The notes under the pieces were generated by a model that saw only the letters and a list, made by a program, of their open reading frames with translations, made no database searches and was not told where the DNA came from. From Pseudomonas sp. StFLB209 (GTDB lineage Bacteria > Pseudomonadota > Gammaproteobacteria > Pseudomonadales > Pseudomonadaceae), in assembly GCF_000829415.1 (NCBI RefSeq), contig NZ_AP014637.1, forward strand, positions 4,295,001 to 4,359,000: a stretch of 64,000 nucleotides of DNA. The letters run 5' to 3'. Made by a program: the position numbers and the translations under genes. Position 1 is the first letter of the stretch; every line of letters begins with the position of its first letter. Of this stretch, positions 21,348 through 29,862 are shown in pieces.

Positions 21348-22409
21348 TTGGTCGAGAGAAGACAGTTCAGCGGAGGCATGCAAGGGCAGAACCTCCGCTA
21401 CGTGGGCGAGAAGAGTGAAGCGCCACGCCAGGCTCGAATCGGTTTTCTGCTGCTTGAGCATTTCTCGTTACCGGCCTTCACCCAGGCGCTGGACACCCTG
21501 GTGACGGCCAACCTCATCAAGGCTGGCGTGTTCGCCACCCGAACCTTCAGCCTCGATGGAGAGTCAGTGACCAGCGATCTGGGCCTGGTGATCTGCCCGA
21601 ACTCAATTGTCGACCCCGCCCAGGTGCAGGATCTGGACTTGCTGGTGGTGTGTTCCGGCTTGCGCACGCCATTGCGCGCCAATCCGCTGCTGACCCATGT
21701 GCTGCATTTGGCCCAGGACAAGGGCGTTGCCCTGGCCGGGCTATGGAGCGGCGCCTGGTTTCTGGGGCAGGCCGGGCTGCTCGATGGCTACAAATGCGCT
21801 ATTCACCCTGAGCAGCGTGCTGCATTGGCCGAAACTGCCCGCGAGAGCCAGGTGACCAGCGAAAGCTACATGGTCGACCGCGACCGGCTCACCGCGGCCA
21901 GCCCCACCGGCGCCTTTAATATGGTGCTGGAATGGATCAATAAACTGCACGGCCGCGGTCTGGTGGATGCGGTCATCGATATCCTCGCCTTCGAAGAGTC
22001 GCGCTATCGCCGGGCGCGCCCGTCGCTGCACGAGAAAATGAGCGAGCCACTGCGCGAAGCGATCAACCTGATGAGCGCCAATATCGAAGAGCCGTTGAGT
22101 CAGGACCAGCTGTCGACCTATGTCGGACGTTCCAAACGCCAGATCGAGCGCTTGTTCAAGGAACAGCTCGGCACCACGCCGGTGCGTTACTACCTTGAGC
22201 TGCGCATCACCGAAAGCCGCCGCCTGCTGCAGCATTCCGATCTGCCGATCGTGGAAGTCGGAGTCGCCTGCGGGTTTGTTTCACCCAGCCACTTCAGCAA
22301 GTGCTACACCTCGTTCTACGGCTACCCGCCGTCACGCGAAGTGCGCTTTGGCAACGTCAGCGGCTTGCGCACCGCTCGGCAGCGGGCGCTGGCCAAACAG
22401 GCTCAGTAG
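21348..22409 (+). CDS. GlxA-family AraC-type transcriptional regulator
   Basis: The protein of up to 353 residues has an N-terminal DJ-1/PfpI-like domain (about 30-215) and a C-terminal AraC double helix-turn-helix (about 235-335: LSTYVGRSKRQIERLFKEQL and VACGFVSPSHFSKCYTSFYG). This is the architecture of GbdR, ArgR and related pseudomonad regulators of betaine, carnitine and amino acid catabolism, and it fits a role beside a betaine-type transporter. The start is uncertain: TTG at 21348 has AGAGG at good spacing, whereas the ATG at 21378 has CGGAGG only one base away. It is probably an activator of the upstream operon or of an unlinked catabolic set. Confidence 0.88.
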   Translation: MVERRQFSGGMQGQNLRYVGEKSEAPRQARIGFLLLEHFSLPAFTQALDTLVTANLIKAGVFATRTFSLDGESVTSDLGLVICPNSIVDPAQVQDLDLLVVCSGLRTPLRANPLLTHVLHLAQDKGVALAGLWSGAWFLGQAGLLDGYKCAIHPEQRAALAETARESQVTSESYMVDRDRLTAASPTGAFNMVLEWINKLHGRGLVDAVIDILAFEESRYRRARPSLHEKMSEPLREAINLMSANIEEPLSQDQLSTYVGRSKRQIERLFKEQLGTTPVRYYLELRITESRRLLQHSDLPIVEVGVACGFVSPSHFSKCYTSFYGYPPSREVRFGNVSGLRTARQRALAKQAQ

Positions 22410-22431
22410 CGCTTATGCCGATCGCTTGGCC

Positions 22432-22483
22432 GTAGGAGAAGCTTCAGCTGCGAAGCCTTTCGCGGCTAAAGCCGCTCCTACGC
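22432..22483. repeat. REP palindrome
   Basis: GTAGGAGAAGCTTCAGCTGC and GCGGCTAAAGCCGCTCCTAC form an imperfect inverted pair around GAAGCCTTTC, the standard Pseudomonas REP form. It lies between the convergent regulator and EF-hand genes and may act as a transcript end. Confidence 0.8.
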
Positions 22484-22520
22484 CGATCCCGTTGCCCTTG
22501 ATTGTCGCCTGTGCCCGTCG

Positions 22521-23177
22521 TCAGGCCGCCGTATCCAGATAACGACCTACCGGTTTGCTGCCTTCGGTGTCGTAACGCTCACCGAGGGCGGCAATCATCC
22601 GGTTCAATGCCTGGGTGTCGAGCTGGCGGGTATTGCTGCTGTCAGCGTCGGCGGCCTGGTTTTGCGCGGGCGGCGGGCCGGCCGGTGGCTGCTGCGGTTG
22701 CAGGGCGGCGGTCAGCTCTTCAAGGCTGACTGTGCCGTCTTCGTTGCTGTCCAGGGCGCTGAACACTTTACTGCTGTCGGCGCTGCTGCCGGCATTGCTC
22801 AGCGCAGTGGTCAACTCATCGTTGCTGACCGCGCCGTCGGCATCACTGTCCAGTGTGCCCAGCAGGTCTGCGGCCAGGCTGGCGACATCGAAGCCTTTCT
22901 GGTCGGGTGGTGGCGGTGGGCTAAAGGCGGCCAGTTCTTCTGCGCTCAGGCTGTCGTCTTCGTCGCTGTCCAGCGAGCTGAAGGCCTGGCTCAGGCTGAC
23001 ACTGATACCGTCCTTGCTGTCGTTGCTCAGCGCGCTGCTGAGTTCTTCCTTGCTGACACTGCCGTCCTGGTCGGCATCGAGCTTGTTGAGCAGCATTTCC
23101 TGAAAGCGTTTGCTTTGGCTGCTGGCGGTCGTGCTGCTGGTGTAGCTTGAGTAGCTGCTGCTGATTGCATTGATCAT
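22521..23177 (-). CDS. Four-EF-hand calcium-binding protein
   Basis: The 218-residue acidic protein contains four canonical 12-residue EF-hand loops: DADQDGSVSKEE (34-45), DSDEDDSLSAEE (70-81), DSDADGAVSNDE (110-121) and DSNEDGTVSLEE (143-154). Each has Asp at loop positions 1, 3 and 5 or close substitutes and Glu at 12. Pro-rich linkers (around 86-91 and 161-169) separate the pairs and the tail. The Ser/Thr/Tyr-rich N-terminus has no signal peptide, so the location is unclear; such termini can be non-classical secretion signals. It lies 114 bases downstream of the histidine kinase on the same strand and may belong to that operon. Confidence 0.87.
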   Translation of the reverse strand: MINAISSSYSSYTSSTTASSQSKRFQEMLLNKLDADQDGSVSKEELSSALSNDSKDGISVSLSQAFSSLDSDEDDSLSAEELAAFSPPPPPDQKGFDVASLAADLLGTLDSDADGAVSNDELTTALSNAGSSADSSKVFSALDSNEDGTVSLEELTAALQPQQPPAGPPPAQNQAADADSSNTRQLDTQALNRMIAALGERYDTEGSKPVGRYLDTAA

Positions 23178-23291
23178 CGGACTGACTCGCTCGGCTGATG
23201 GGCGCCGATAACCACTTATCGGCGCATACAGGCTCAGCGATCCAGGTGTCGCCGCGATGTAGGCTGTGTATCGACGCTGCTACAACCGGCC

Positions 23292-24335
23292 TCAGGCGCG
23301 CGGCAGGTTCAGCACGGCGGTCAGGCCGCCGCCCGGTGTCTGGCTCAACTGCAGGTCGCCGCCCATTCGCCAGGCCGCTTCGCGGGCAATGGTCATGCCC
23401 ATGCCGACCCCGCCGGAATTGCGGTTGCGCGAGCCTTCAAGGCGATAGAACGGCTCGAATACGCTTTCAAAGAACTCCGGGGCGATACCGGGACCGTTAT
23501 CGACCACCGCGATGCGTACCCGATCAGCCTCATCGAGGATGTCGACGTGGGCGCTGCCGGCATAGCGCAGCGCGTTGTCGATCAGATTGTGCAGGCACGA
23601 GCGCAGCGCCATCGGCTGGGTCTTCAGTGGGCGGCAGATGCCCTGATAGGTCACCTCGTCGCCGTTGTCCTGGGCGTTTTCGGCCAGCGACTCGATCAGT
23701 GCCTGCACATCGAACTGCTGCATGGCCTCGCTCTGGCGGTTCTGGTTGAAGTAGCTCAGGGTCGCATCGATCATGCCGATCATGTCGTTGAGGTCCTGGC
23801 TCATCTGATCATGCAGGCGCTGATCGTCGATTTGCTCGACGCGCAGCTTCAGGCGCGCCAGCGGGGTGCGCAGGTCGTGAGACACGGCGGCCAGCATGCG
23901 CGCGCGCTGCTGCAACTGTTCGCGGAGCTTTTCCTGCATCAGATTGAAGGTCTGCGCGGCCTGGCGCGCTTCGCGCGGCCCGGTGATGGCCAGTGGCGGG
24001 CTGTCGAGGTCGTCCGACAAACGCTCGGCCGCATCGCTCAGGCGCCTTACCGGGTTGGCCAGCGCTTTTGCGCCATACCAGGCAGCAATCACCAGGGTCA
24101 CTAACTGAAAGACCAGCGGCACCACCGGCCCGCCAAACAGCGGCGGTTTGGGGCGTTCGGGCGGCTGCCTGGGGGTGCCATCGGCTTGCAGTTCGGCAAC
24201 CGGCGCTGCGGGGTGCGGCGGTGGTGGCGGGCCGTAGTGGGTGAACCAGGCAAAGGCCAGCAGATGGGCCAGCAGGATCGCGGCCAGAGCACCGCCAAAC
24301 AGCCGGGCAAACAGCGTGTCGGCCGAACGGATCAA
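23292..24335 (-). CDS. Sensor histidine kinase (EnvZ/OmpR type)
   Basis: The 347-residue kinase has two membrane segments (about 10-32 and 68-90) enclosing a short, Pro-rich periplasmic loop (GPPPPPHPAA, PERPKPPLFG). A HAMP-like linker (ANPVRRLSDAAERLSDDL) leads to the H-box AAVSHDLRTPLARLKL with phospho-acceptor H153, then N-box NLIDNALRYA and G-boxes DNGPGIAPEF and GGVGMGMTIA. The periplasmic loop is only about 35 residues, too short for a typical folded sensor domain. Its start overlaps the response regulator stop by four bases. The adjacent EF-hand gene suggests a calcium or divalent-cation link, which is inference. Confidence 0.92.
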   Translation of the reverse strand: MIRSADTLFARLFGGALAAILLAHLLAFAWFTHYGPPPPPHPAAPVAELQADGTPRQPPERPKPPLFGGPVVPLVFQLVTLVIAAWYGAKALANPVRRLSDAAERLSDDLDSPPLAITGPREARQAAQTFNLMQEKLREQLQQRARMLAAVSHDLRTPLARLKLRVEQIDDQRLHDQMSQDLNDMIGMIDATLSYFNQNRQSEAMQQFDVQALIESLAENAQDNGDEVTYQGICRPLKTQPMALRSCLHNLIDNALRYAGSAHVDILDEADRVRIAVVDNGPGIAPEFFESVFEPFYRLEGSRNRNSGGVGMGMTIAREAAWRMGGDLQLSQTPGGGLTAVLNLPRA

Positions 24336-25081
24336 CTCAGCTCCCGAGCGTCGAACAGGTAGCCTTCACCGCGCACGGTCTTGATCAGTTGCGGATTCTT
24401 CGGGTCTTCACCGAGCTTCTGGCGCAGGCGCGAGACCAGCAGGTCAATACTGCGATCGAAGGCTTCAATGGAGCGCCCGCGTGCGGCATCGAGCAGTTGC
24501 TCGCGGCTCAGCACCCGGTGCGGGCGCTCAAGGAAGACCCGCAGCAGCCGAAACTCGGCGTTCGACAGCGGCACCACCAGGCCATCCGGCGCAATCAACT
24601 GGCGCAGCACGCTGTTCAGCCGCCAGGCGTCGAACCGTATGGTGGTGCGTTGATCACTGCGGTCATCACGAATGCGGCGCAGCACGGTCTGGATCCGTGC
24701 CACCAGCTCACGGGGTTCGAACGGCTTGGCCATGTAGTCGTCGGCGCCCAGTTCCAGGCCGATGATCCGGTCAGTCGGTTCGCAGCGTGCGGTGAGCATC
24801 AGAATCGGGATGTCAGAGCTGCTGCGCAGCCAGCGGCACAGCGACAGGCCGTCCTCGCCGGGCAGCATCAGGTCCAGCACCACCACATCGAAGCTGCCAT
24901 CGGCCAAAGCCTGGCGCATTTGCACGCCGTCGGTCACGCCAGTGGCCTGAATATTGAACCGTGCCAGGTAATCGCACAGCAGTTCACGAATTGCCACGTC
25001 GTCATCGACGATCAGGGCGCGGGTAGTCCAGCGCTGTTCGTTGGCTGAGTCGTCGGCGAGGCTGTCGGAGAGTGCTTGCAT
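24332..25081 (-). CDS. OmpR-family response regulator
   Basis: The roughly 249-residue regulator has a receiver domain with acidic pocket VDDD (26-28), phospho-acceptor D70 in VVVLDLMLPGEDG, and KPFEPREL. An OmpR-type winged helix C-terminus follows (LSREQLLDAARGR, DRSIDLLVSRLRQKLGED, TVRGEGYLF). The ATG at 25081 is chosen because it leaves about 20 residues before the receiver; ATGs at 25126 and further upstream would add an Arg-rich extension of no known role. Cognate partner of the downstream kinase. The promoter should lie in the 297-base gap to the right, in which I saw no distinct motif. Confidence 0.9.
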   Translation of the reverse strand: MQALSDSLADDSANEQRWTTRALIVDDDVAIRELLCDYLARFNIQATGVTDGVQMRQALADGSFDVVVLDLMLPGEDGLSLCRWLRSSSDIPILMLTARCEPTDRIIGLELGADDYMAKPFEPRELVARIQTVLRRIRDDRSDQRTTIRFDAWRLNSVLRQLIAPDGLVVPLSNAEFRLLRVFLERPHRVLSREQLLDAARGRSIEAFDRSIDLLVSRLRQKLGEDPKNPQLIKTVRGEGYLFDARELS

Positions 25082-25378
25082 ATGCGTTTGCTGCCTGAAA
25101 GGGCGCCTGAACAGGCGGCGAGTCATGATCGAGCGGCTGGCCATTATGGTGCCAGCGAGCGGTGCGCAAGCTTGCCGTCGGGGAATGTCTGGCGAATGTC
25201 GCCAATGTATCAGGCCTGACACATTTTGCCATGCGCAGGCAGCGCTGTGTGCTGCGTCAAGCTGGCAGAACCGGCAGTGGGGCGCGCGGGCGCGGGCGGG
25301 TTAACTGTCAGGTCTGGCAGCCGCGGTGCTGCCTGGAAGCTTCGAAACCCATCAGCAACCGCCCAGGAGGCACTGCCC

Positions 25379-27361
25379 ATGGACACGGAACAGAAACGCA
25401 ACGCCCGCAAGACCCGGGAAAACTACCGGCGCAACCGGCCGCTGCTGGAACTCGATGTGGCGCATATCGTCGATGCCATTGCCGGTGATCCGGATGGTTT
25501 GATGCCGGTGGCCAAACTTGGCGAGGCGATCCAGCTTGAGTTGAGCAACTGGATGGACACGATTCCTCCTAACGGTCGTACCTATGGTTTGAGGTTGTGG
25601 TGGCGGGCCGAGGGCGCGCTTGATCCGGTACTGCTTCATGAAGAAATCCTGTCGGCGCCGGTGCAGTTCCCGGTCAAAGAGCAGATTCTGGAGGCACATT
25701 TCCGCGGTCGTGAGGGGCGCTTTACATTCTGGTACAGCGTACGCAACTGGAATGACACTCAATTCACCGATGCGCCACAGCAGTTCATCACCCTCGACCG
25801 CACGCCGATCTGGGGCCAGGATGACCCGCCTGCGGTGGAAGATCCAGGCCCGGTCAACGAGGCGGTGCTGGCCGCCGATGGCGGTGTGTGGCTGACCGTC
25901 CCGGCGTTCGAGGAAGCGAAAAAGGACAGCGTCAGGGTCTCGGTGGTCTGGACCAACGCCGTTCCGGACCCCGATCAGCCCATCAGCCCGTCGATTGTTG
26001 AACTGCTGCCGGAGCAAACCCGCCGCGTGCTGATGCCGCGCAGCGTCATTGATGCGCTGGGCTCGGGCGATCACTACGTTGCCTATGAGCTGTACGACAA
26101 GGCCGGCAACCGCAGCCGGGTGTCGCGGGTGCGTCCGGTCCAGGTGGTGCTGGGACCGGTGCCGGAAAACCTCAAGCCGCCTTTTGTGCCGCTGGCCCCT
26201 GGCGGTGGCGACACGCTGATCGACCTGGAGGACGCAAACCTGGGCGTCACGGTCGAGATCGCCGACTACACCGGCCACCTGCCCAATGACGATATCGTGG
26301 TCCAGTGGGGGATTGGCGAGTTGCCCGCGCAGCGGGTCGGTGGCGGTAACCCGTTCCCGGTATCCGTGCCGGTGCCCTGGAACCACCTTAAAGCCGAATA
26401 CACCGACCACCCACTCGACCAGGTCACGCCGGTGACCTACACCATCCTGCGTGGCAGCGCGCCGTTTCCGTTGCCTGCGGCCGATGCCATCGAGGTCGAT
26501 GTCAATTTTGCCTACACCGGGCCCGATAATCCCAACGAGCCAGACCCGGTCAATCCGGCGCTGGATCTGGTCGTGGTCAGGGGCGATTCCGGTCAGGACA
26601 ATCACCTGGTTCCCGGCGATGCCAACCTGCCGGCAACGGCCAGCTTCACCCTCTACGACCCCGTAACTGCCGGGGATGTCATCACCCTGTTCTGGAAGGG
26701 TGTCGCGGTGCAGCACGTCATCACCTTGGTGGGCACTGAGGCGCCAGGTACCACCCTGACTTTCGACGTGCTGTGGAGTGAAATCGAGGCGGGCGGCACC
26801 GGGGTGGTCGAGGTGCATTACAGCTTGAGCAATCCTGCCTACCCCAACGATGTCCGTTCCACGCCTACTGATGTCACGGTGCATGCCATTCCGATATTAC
26901 TCGATAAGCCGGACTTCCCGGATATCGTTGATGTCGGTGGCCTGCCGATTCTCAACTGCTCGGCGCTGCGCCGCCGCAGCAGCGACGGCGCCATCGGCTA
27001 TCGGGTGCAGGTGCCGCCGTCTGCCTATCTGGTGGCCGGCGAGCAAATCAGCCTGCGCTGGGTGCTGTATGAGTATGGAACGTCCACTGAAGTACCCGGC
27101 ACCGAGCTGCTTGCAGACCTGACGATTGCCGTCGGCGCGGAGGTCGATGGGGTGGAGTGGTTCGTGACCCCTTACGACCTGCACATTCTGCCGGCACGGG
27201 AGGACACGGCTGATGGATACGCGACAGGTCATCTGGCTTACACGCTGACCATCAATGCCGCCCCGGTTACTTCCGCAGCGGCTGAAGAACTTGTTTCACC
27301 AGAGCAACTGGGTACGCCGGATGGAACTTGTGATCTTGGTGTAGTGCCGGGCATGCCATGA
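25379..27361 (+). CDS. Multi-domain Ig-like protein, paralogue 1
   Basis: The 660-residue product is not a family I can name. It is built of beta-rich modules of about 100-150 residues with recurring phrases: GDHYVAYELYDKAGNRSRVS (compare ERYACYQLKDRAGNTSPYS in the protein at 29863) and AGDVITLFWKG (compare PGDVITWYWS). The N-terminal 60 residues are basic and helical (MDTEQKRNARKTRENYRR) with no signal peptide. The ATG at 25379 is supported by CAGGAGG eight bases upstream; an in-frame extension upstream is not protein-like. It is the first of three paralogues (29863, 42685). A surface, adhesive or complex-scaffold role is plausible but unproven. Confidence 0.75.
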   Translation: MDTEQKRNARKTRENYRRNRPLLELDVAHIVDAIAGDPDGLMPVAKLGEAIQLELSNWMDTIPPNGRTYGLRLWWRAEGALDPVLLHEEILSAPVQFPVKEQILEAHFRGREGRFTFWYSVRNWNDTQFTDAPQQFITLDRTPIWGQDDPPAVEDPGPVNEAVLAADGGVWLTVPAFEEAKKDSVRVSVVWTNAVPDPDQPISPSIVELLPEQTRRVLMPRSVIDALGSGDHYVAYELYDKAGNRSRVSRVRPVQVVLGPVPENLKPPFVPLAPGGGDTLIDLEDANLGVTVEIADYTGHLPNDDIVVQWGIGELPAQRVGGGNPFPVSVPVPWNHLKAEYTDHPLDQVTPVTYTILRGSAPFPLPAADAIEVDVNFAYTGPDNPNEPDPVNPALDLVVVRGDSGQDNHLVPGDANLPATASFTLYDPVTAGDVITLFWKGVAVQHVITLVGTEAPGTTLTFDVLWSEIEAGGTGVVEVHYSLSNPAYPNDVRSTPTDVTVHAIPILLDKPDFPDIVDVGGLPILNCSALRRRSSDGAIGYRVQVPPSAYLVAGEQISLRWVLYEYGTSTEVPGTELLADLTIAVGAEVDGVEWFVTPYDLHILPAREDTADGYATGHLAYTLTINAAPVTSAAAEELVSPEQLGTPDGTCDLGVVPGMP

Positions 27362-27426
27362 AATAGCAAGTGCCACTAATGGCTAATTAGTTATCGATGA
27401 GGGGTTGTTTATTAATGGTCTCAACA

Positions 27427-27442
27427 GTAGGAATATTCCTAC
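27427..27442. promoter_or_regulatory. Perfect 16-bp palindrome resembling an RcsB box
   Basis: GTAGGAATATTCCTAC is a perfect inverted repeat with no spacer, close to the enterobacterial RcsAB box (TAAGAATATTCCTA). It lies 120 bases upstream of the autotransporter ATG in a 200-base AT-rich intergenic region. A related motif precedes the pilin gene at 36543. The binding protein is unknown; an RcsB/NarL-type (LuxR HTH) regulator is the natural candidate. Confidence 0.55.
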
Positions 27443-27511
27443 ATTAGTTGCGGATTGATCTGATAGCTCGTGGAGCGGTGTCTTATTAGTCTTGGCGCCC
27501 CTTCGTAATTG

Positions 27512-27544
27512 GCCGGCTCGTTACAGTATCGAGCCGGCTCTTTC
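27512..27544 (+). terminator. Hairpin in the autotransporter leader
   Basis: A perfect 9-bp GC-rich stem (GCCGGCTCG at 27512-27520, CGAGCCGGC at 27530-27538) is followed by TCTTTC. It could terminate transcription from the upstream Ig-like gene, or act as a leader structure if the autotransporter promoter is upstream of it. The weak T tract makes it a moderate terminator at best. Confidence 0.5.
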
Positions 27545-27561
27545 AATCTGGAGACGCCGTA

Positions 27562-29745
27562 ATGTCCTTTCGCCCGCCCTTTCGCCGAGCGCCGCTTTCT
27601 GCCGCCCTGCAACTTTTACTCATGACGCCTATGCTGCCCGCGATGTTGGTCGCGCAACAGGCCCGCGCCGAAACAGTACGATTTGACAAGACCATTGACG
27701 CCTCGACACCAATTACCGATTACCGGGTCATTAATGGCGCCACTTTGACAAGCAATGGTGCCAGCACTTCTGCAATCAAGGTCGAGCGTGACTCGGCGCT
27801 GGTGTTGAACAACTCCAGTGTCACCAGCACGACGCAAGGTATCTATCTGTCTGCCGCCACTGCCAATGTGACTGGCAGCACCATCCGTGCCAGTGACACC
27901 GGCCTGTTCATGGGGCGTGACGCCATCGATGCCGAGGGCTCCACGGCCATTGTGCGCGCCAGCATCATCCAGGGTGGCGACACCGGCGTCAGAGTGGGCA
28001 GCAGAAACACGTTTACCGCCTTCGATACCCAGATCAGTGGTGGCGCCTACGGCCTGTGGATCAACAATGGCCAGGCTTCGGTGCAAGGCGGCTCGATTAC
28101 CGGCGACATCGGGGTGCACTTCAATCCCGGCGAGGACCTGTCGCGGCCGGCCAGCCTGGTGCTCGATGGCGTGGCCGTGGAAGGCACCGGTGGCGCCGCC
28201 ATCGACGTCGCTGACTATGGCCTGCCCTCCAATCCGGTGGAGATTCAGGTCAATAATGGTTCGACCCTCAAGGGGGCCAATGGTGTGCTGCTGAACGTCA
28301 ACACCGGCGCCACTGCCAACCTGAATGTCAGCAACAGCCAATTGACCGGTGATGTCCACGTTGAGCAGGGCTCCACCGCCAACCTGAAACTGCACAATGC
28401 CGCCAGCCTGACCGGCAACCTTTACAACGTCGCCAGCCTGGCGGTCGACAGTGGCGCGCAATGGGTGATGGCCGGCGACAATCAGTTGGCCAGCTTGAGC
28501 CTGGACGGCGGCAGCGTACGTTTCGGCCAGCCAGGTGCGTTTCATACCCTGTCGCTGGGTGAACTGTCTGGCAATGGAACCTTTGCCATGCAGGCCGATT
28601 TCATACAGGGCCGCAACGACTTTCTCGATGTGACCGGTCATGCCAGTGGCAATCATCAGTTGGCGGTCACCGCCAGCGGTCAGGACCCGCTCAAGGACGC
28701 CAGCCTGCACATGGTACGGATTGCCGACGGTGACGCGCAGTTCAGCCTGCTGGGCGGGCCGGTCGACCTCGGCACCTGGTCTTATGACCTGCTGCGCCAG
28801 GGCAATGACTGGTATCTGGACACCACCACCAAAGTCATCAGCCCGGGTACGGCTTCCGTGCTGGCCCTGTTCAATGCCGCGCCCACGGTGTGGTATGGCG
28901 AACTGAGCAGCCTGCGCACGCGCATGGGCGAGCTGCGCCATAACCCCGGCCAGGCGGGCGGCTGGATGCGCGCCTATGGCAATAAATATGACGTCAGCAC
29001 CGATGTGAGCTACCGGCAGACCCAGCAGGGCTTGAGCCTGGGGGCTGATGCGCCGCTGCCTTATGGTGACGGGCAATGGCTGGTCGGTGTACTGGCCGGT
29101 TACAGCCAGTCGGACCTTGACCTGCAAAAGGGCACCAGTGGCAGTGTCGACAGCTTCTACGTCGGTGGCTACGGCACCTGGCTCGATGCCCAGAGCGGTT
29201 ACTATCTCGACGCGGTGGTCAAGTTCAACCACCTGCGCAACAAGGCCGATGTCGCCATGAGCGATGGCCAGCGCAGCAAGGGCAGCTACCACAACAATGG
29301 CCTGGGCGCGTCGCTGGAGTTTGGCCGCCATATCAAACTGGACGATGGCTACTTCATTGAGCCCTTTGGTCAGCTCTCGGCGCTGACCGTCAGTGGCAAG
29401 GATTACCGTCTGTCCAATGGTATGCGTGCCGAAGGCGAGCGCAGCGGCTCGGTGCTGGGCAAGCTCGGTGCCACCGCCGGGCGTGATTTCGATCTCGGCC
29501 AGGGCCGCACGGTACAGCCTTATGTGCGTGCCGCACTGGTGCATGAGTTCGCTGACGACAATCAGGTGCGGGTCAACGACAACCGCTTCAACAACGACCT
29601 GTCCGGCTCGCGGGGCGAGCTGGGTGTCGGCCTTGCCATGTCGTTCGCCGAGCAGTGGCAGGTGCATGCTGATTTCGACTACAGCAACGGCAAACGCATC
29701 GACCAGCCCTGGGGCGCCAACCTGGGGCTGCGCTACAACTGGTAA
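27562..29745 (+). CDS. Autotransporter (type Va secretion) with pertactin-like passenger
   Basis: The 727-residue protein has a signal peptide ending ARA-ET at about residue 37. A Ser/Thr/Asn/Gly-rich passenger at about 38-450 shows regular short repeats of the kind that fold as a right-handed beta helix (for example SALVLNNSSVTSTTQGIYLS). A C-terminal beta-barrel domain at about 455-727 ends in LGLRYNW, with the terminal aromatic residue of outer-membrane barrels. No subtilisin-like or other protease domain is visible, so the passenger is more likely an adhesin than an enzyme. It lies between two Ig-like paralogues, and GGAG precedes the ATG. Confidence 0.92.
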   Translation: MSFRPPFRRAPLSAALQLLLMTPMLPAMLVAQQARAETVRFDKTIDASTPITDYRVINGATLTSNGASTSAIKVERDSALVLNNSSVTSTTQGIYLSAATANVTGSTIRASDTGLFMGRDAIDAEGSTAIVRASIIQGGDTGVRVGSRNTFTAFDTQISGGAYGLWINNGQASVQGGSITGDIGVHFNPGEDLSRPASLVLDGVAVEGTGGAAIDVADYGLPSNPVEIQVNNGSTLKGANGVLLNVNTGATANLNVSNSQLTGDVHVEQGSTANLKLHNAASLTGNLYNVASLAVDSGAQWVMAGDNQLASLSLDGGSVRFGQPGAFHTLSLGELSGNGTFAMQADFIQGRNDFLDVTGHASGNHQLAVTASGQDPLKDASLHMVRIADGDAQFSLLGGPVDLGTWSYDLLRQGNDWYLDTTTKVISPGTASVLALFNAAPTVWYGELSSLRTRMGELRHNPGQAGGWMRAYGNKYDVSTDVSYRQTQQGLSLGADAPLPYGDGQWLVGVLAGYSQSDLDLQKGTSGSVDSFYVGGYGTWLDAQSGYYLDAVVKFNHLRNKADVAMSDGQRSKGSYHNNGLGASLEFGRHIKLDDGYFIEPFGQLSALTVSGKDYRLSNGMRAEGERSGSVLGKLGATAGRDFDLGQGRTVQPYVRAALVHEFADDNQVRVNDNRFNNDLSGSRGELGVGLAMSFAEQWQVHADFDYSNGKRIDQPWGANLGLRYNW

Positions 29746-29862
29746 GCGGTTGCATTCGTACACAAGTCACTGGCAGCCAACCTGATGGTTCTGCCAGTGC
29801 CGCACCTCGGTGTACAGCGGTTAAATGGGCCTTAGCCACCCGCGCACCGAGGAGCGTCCAGC

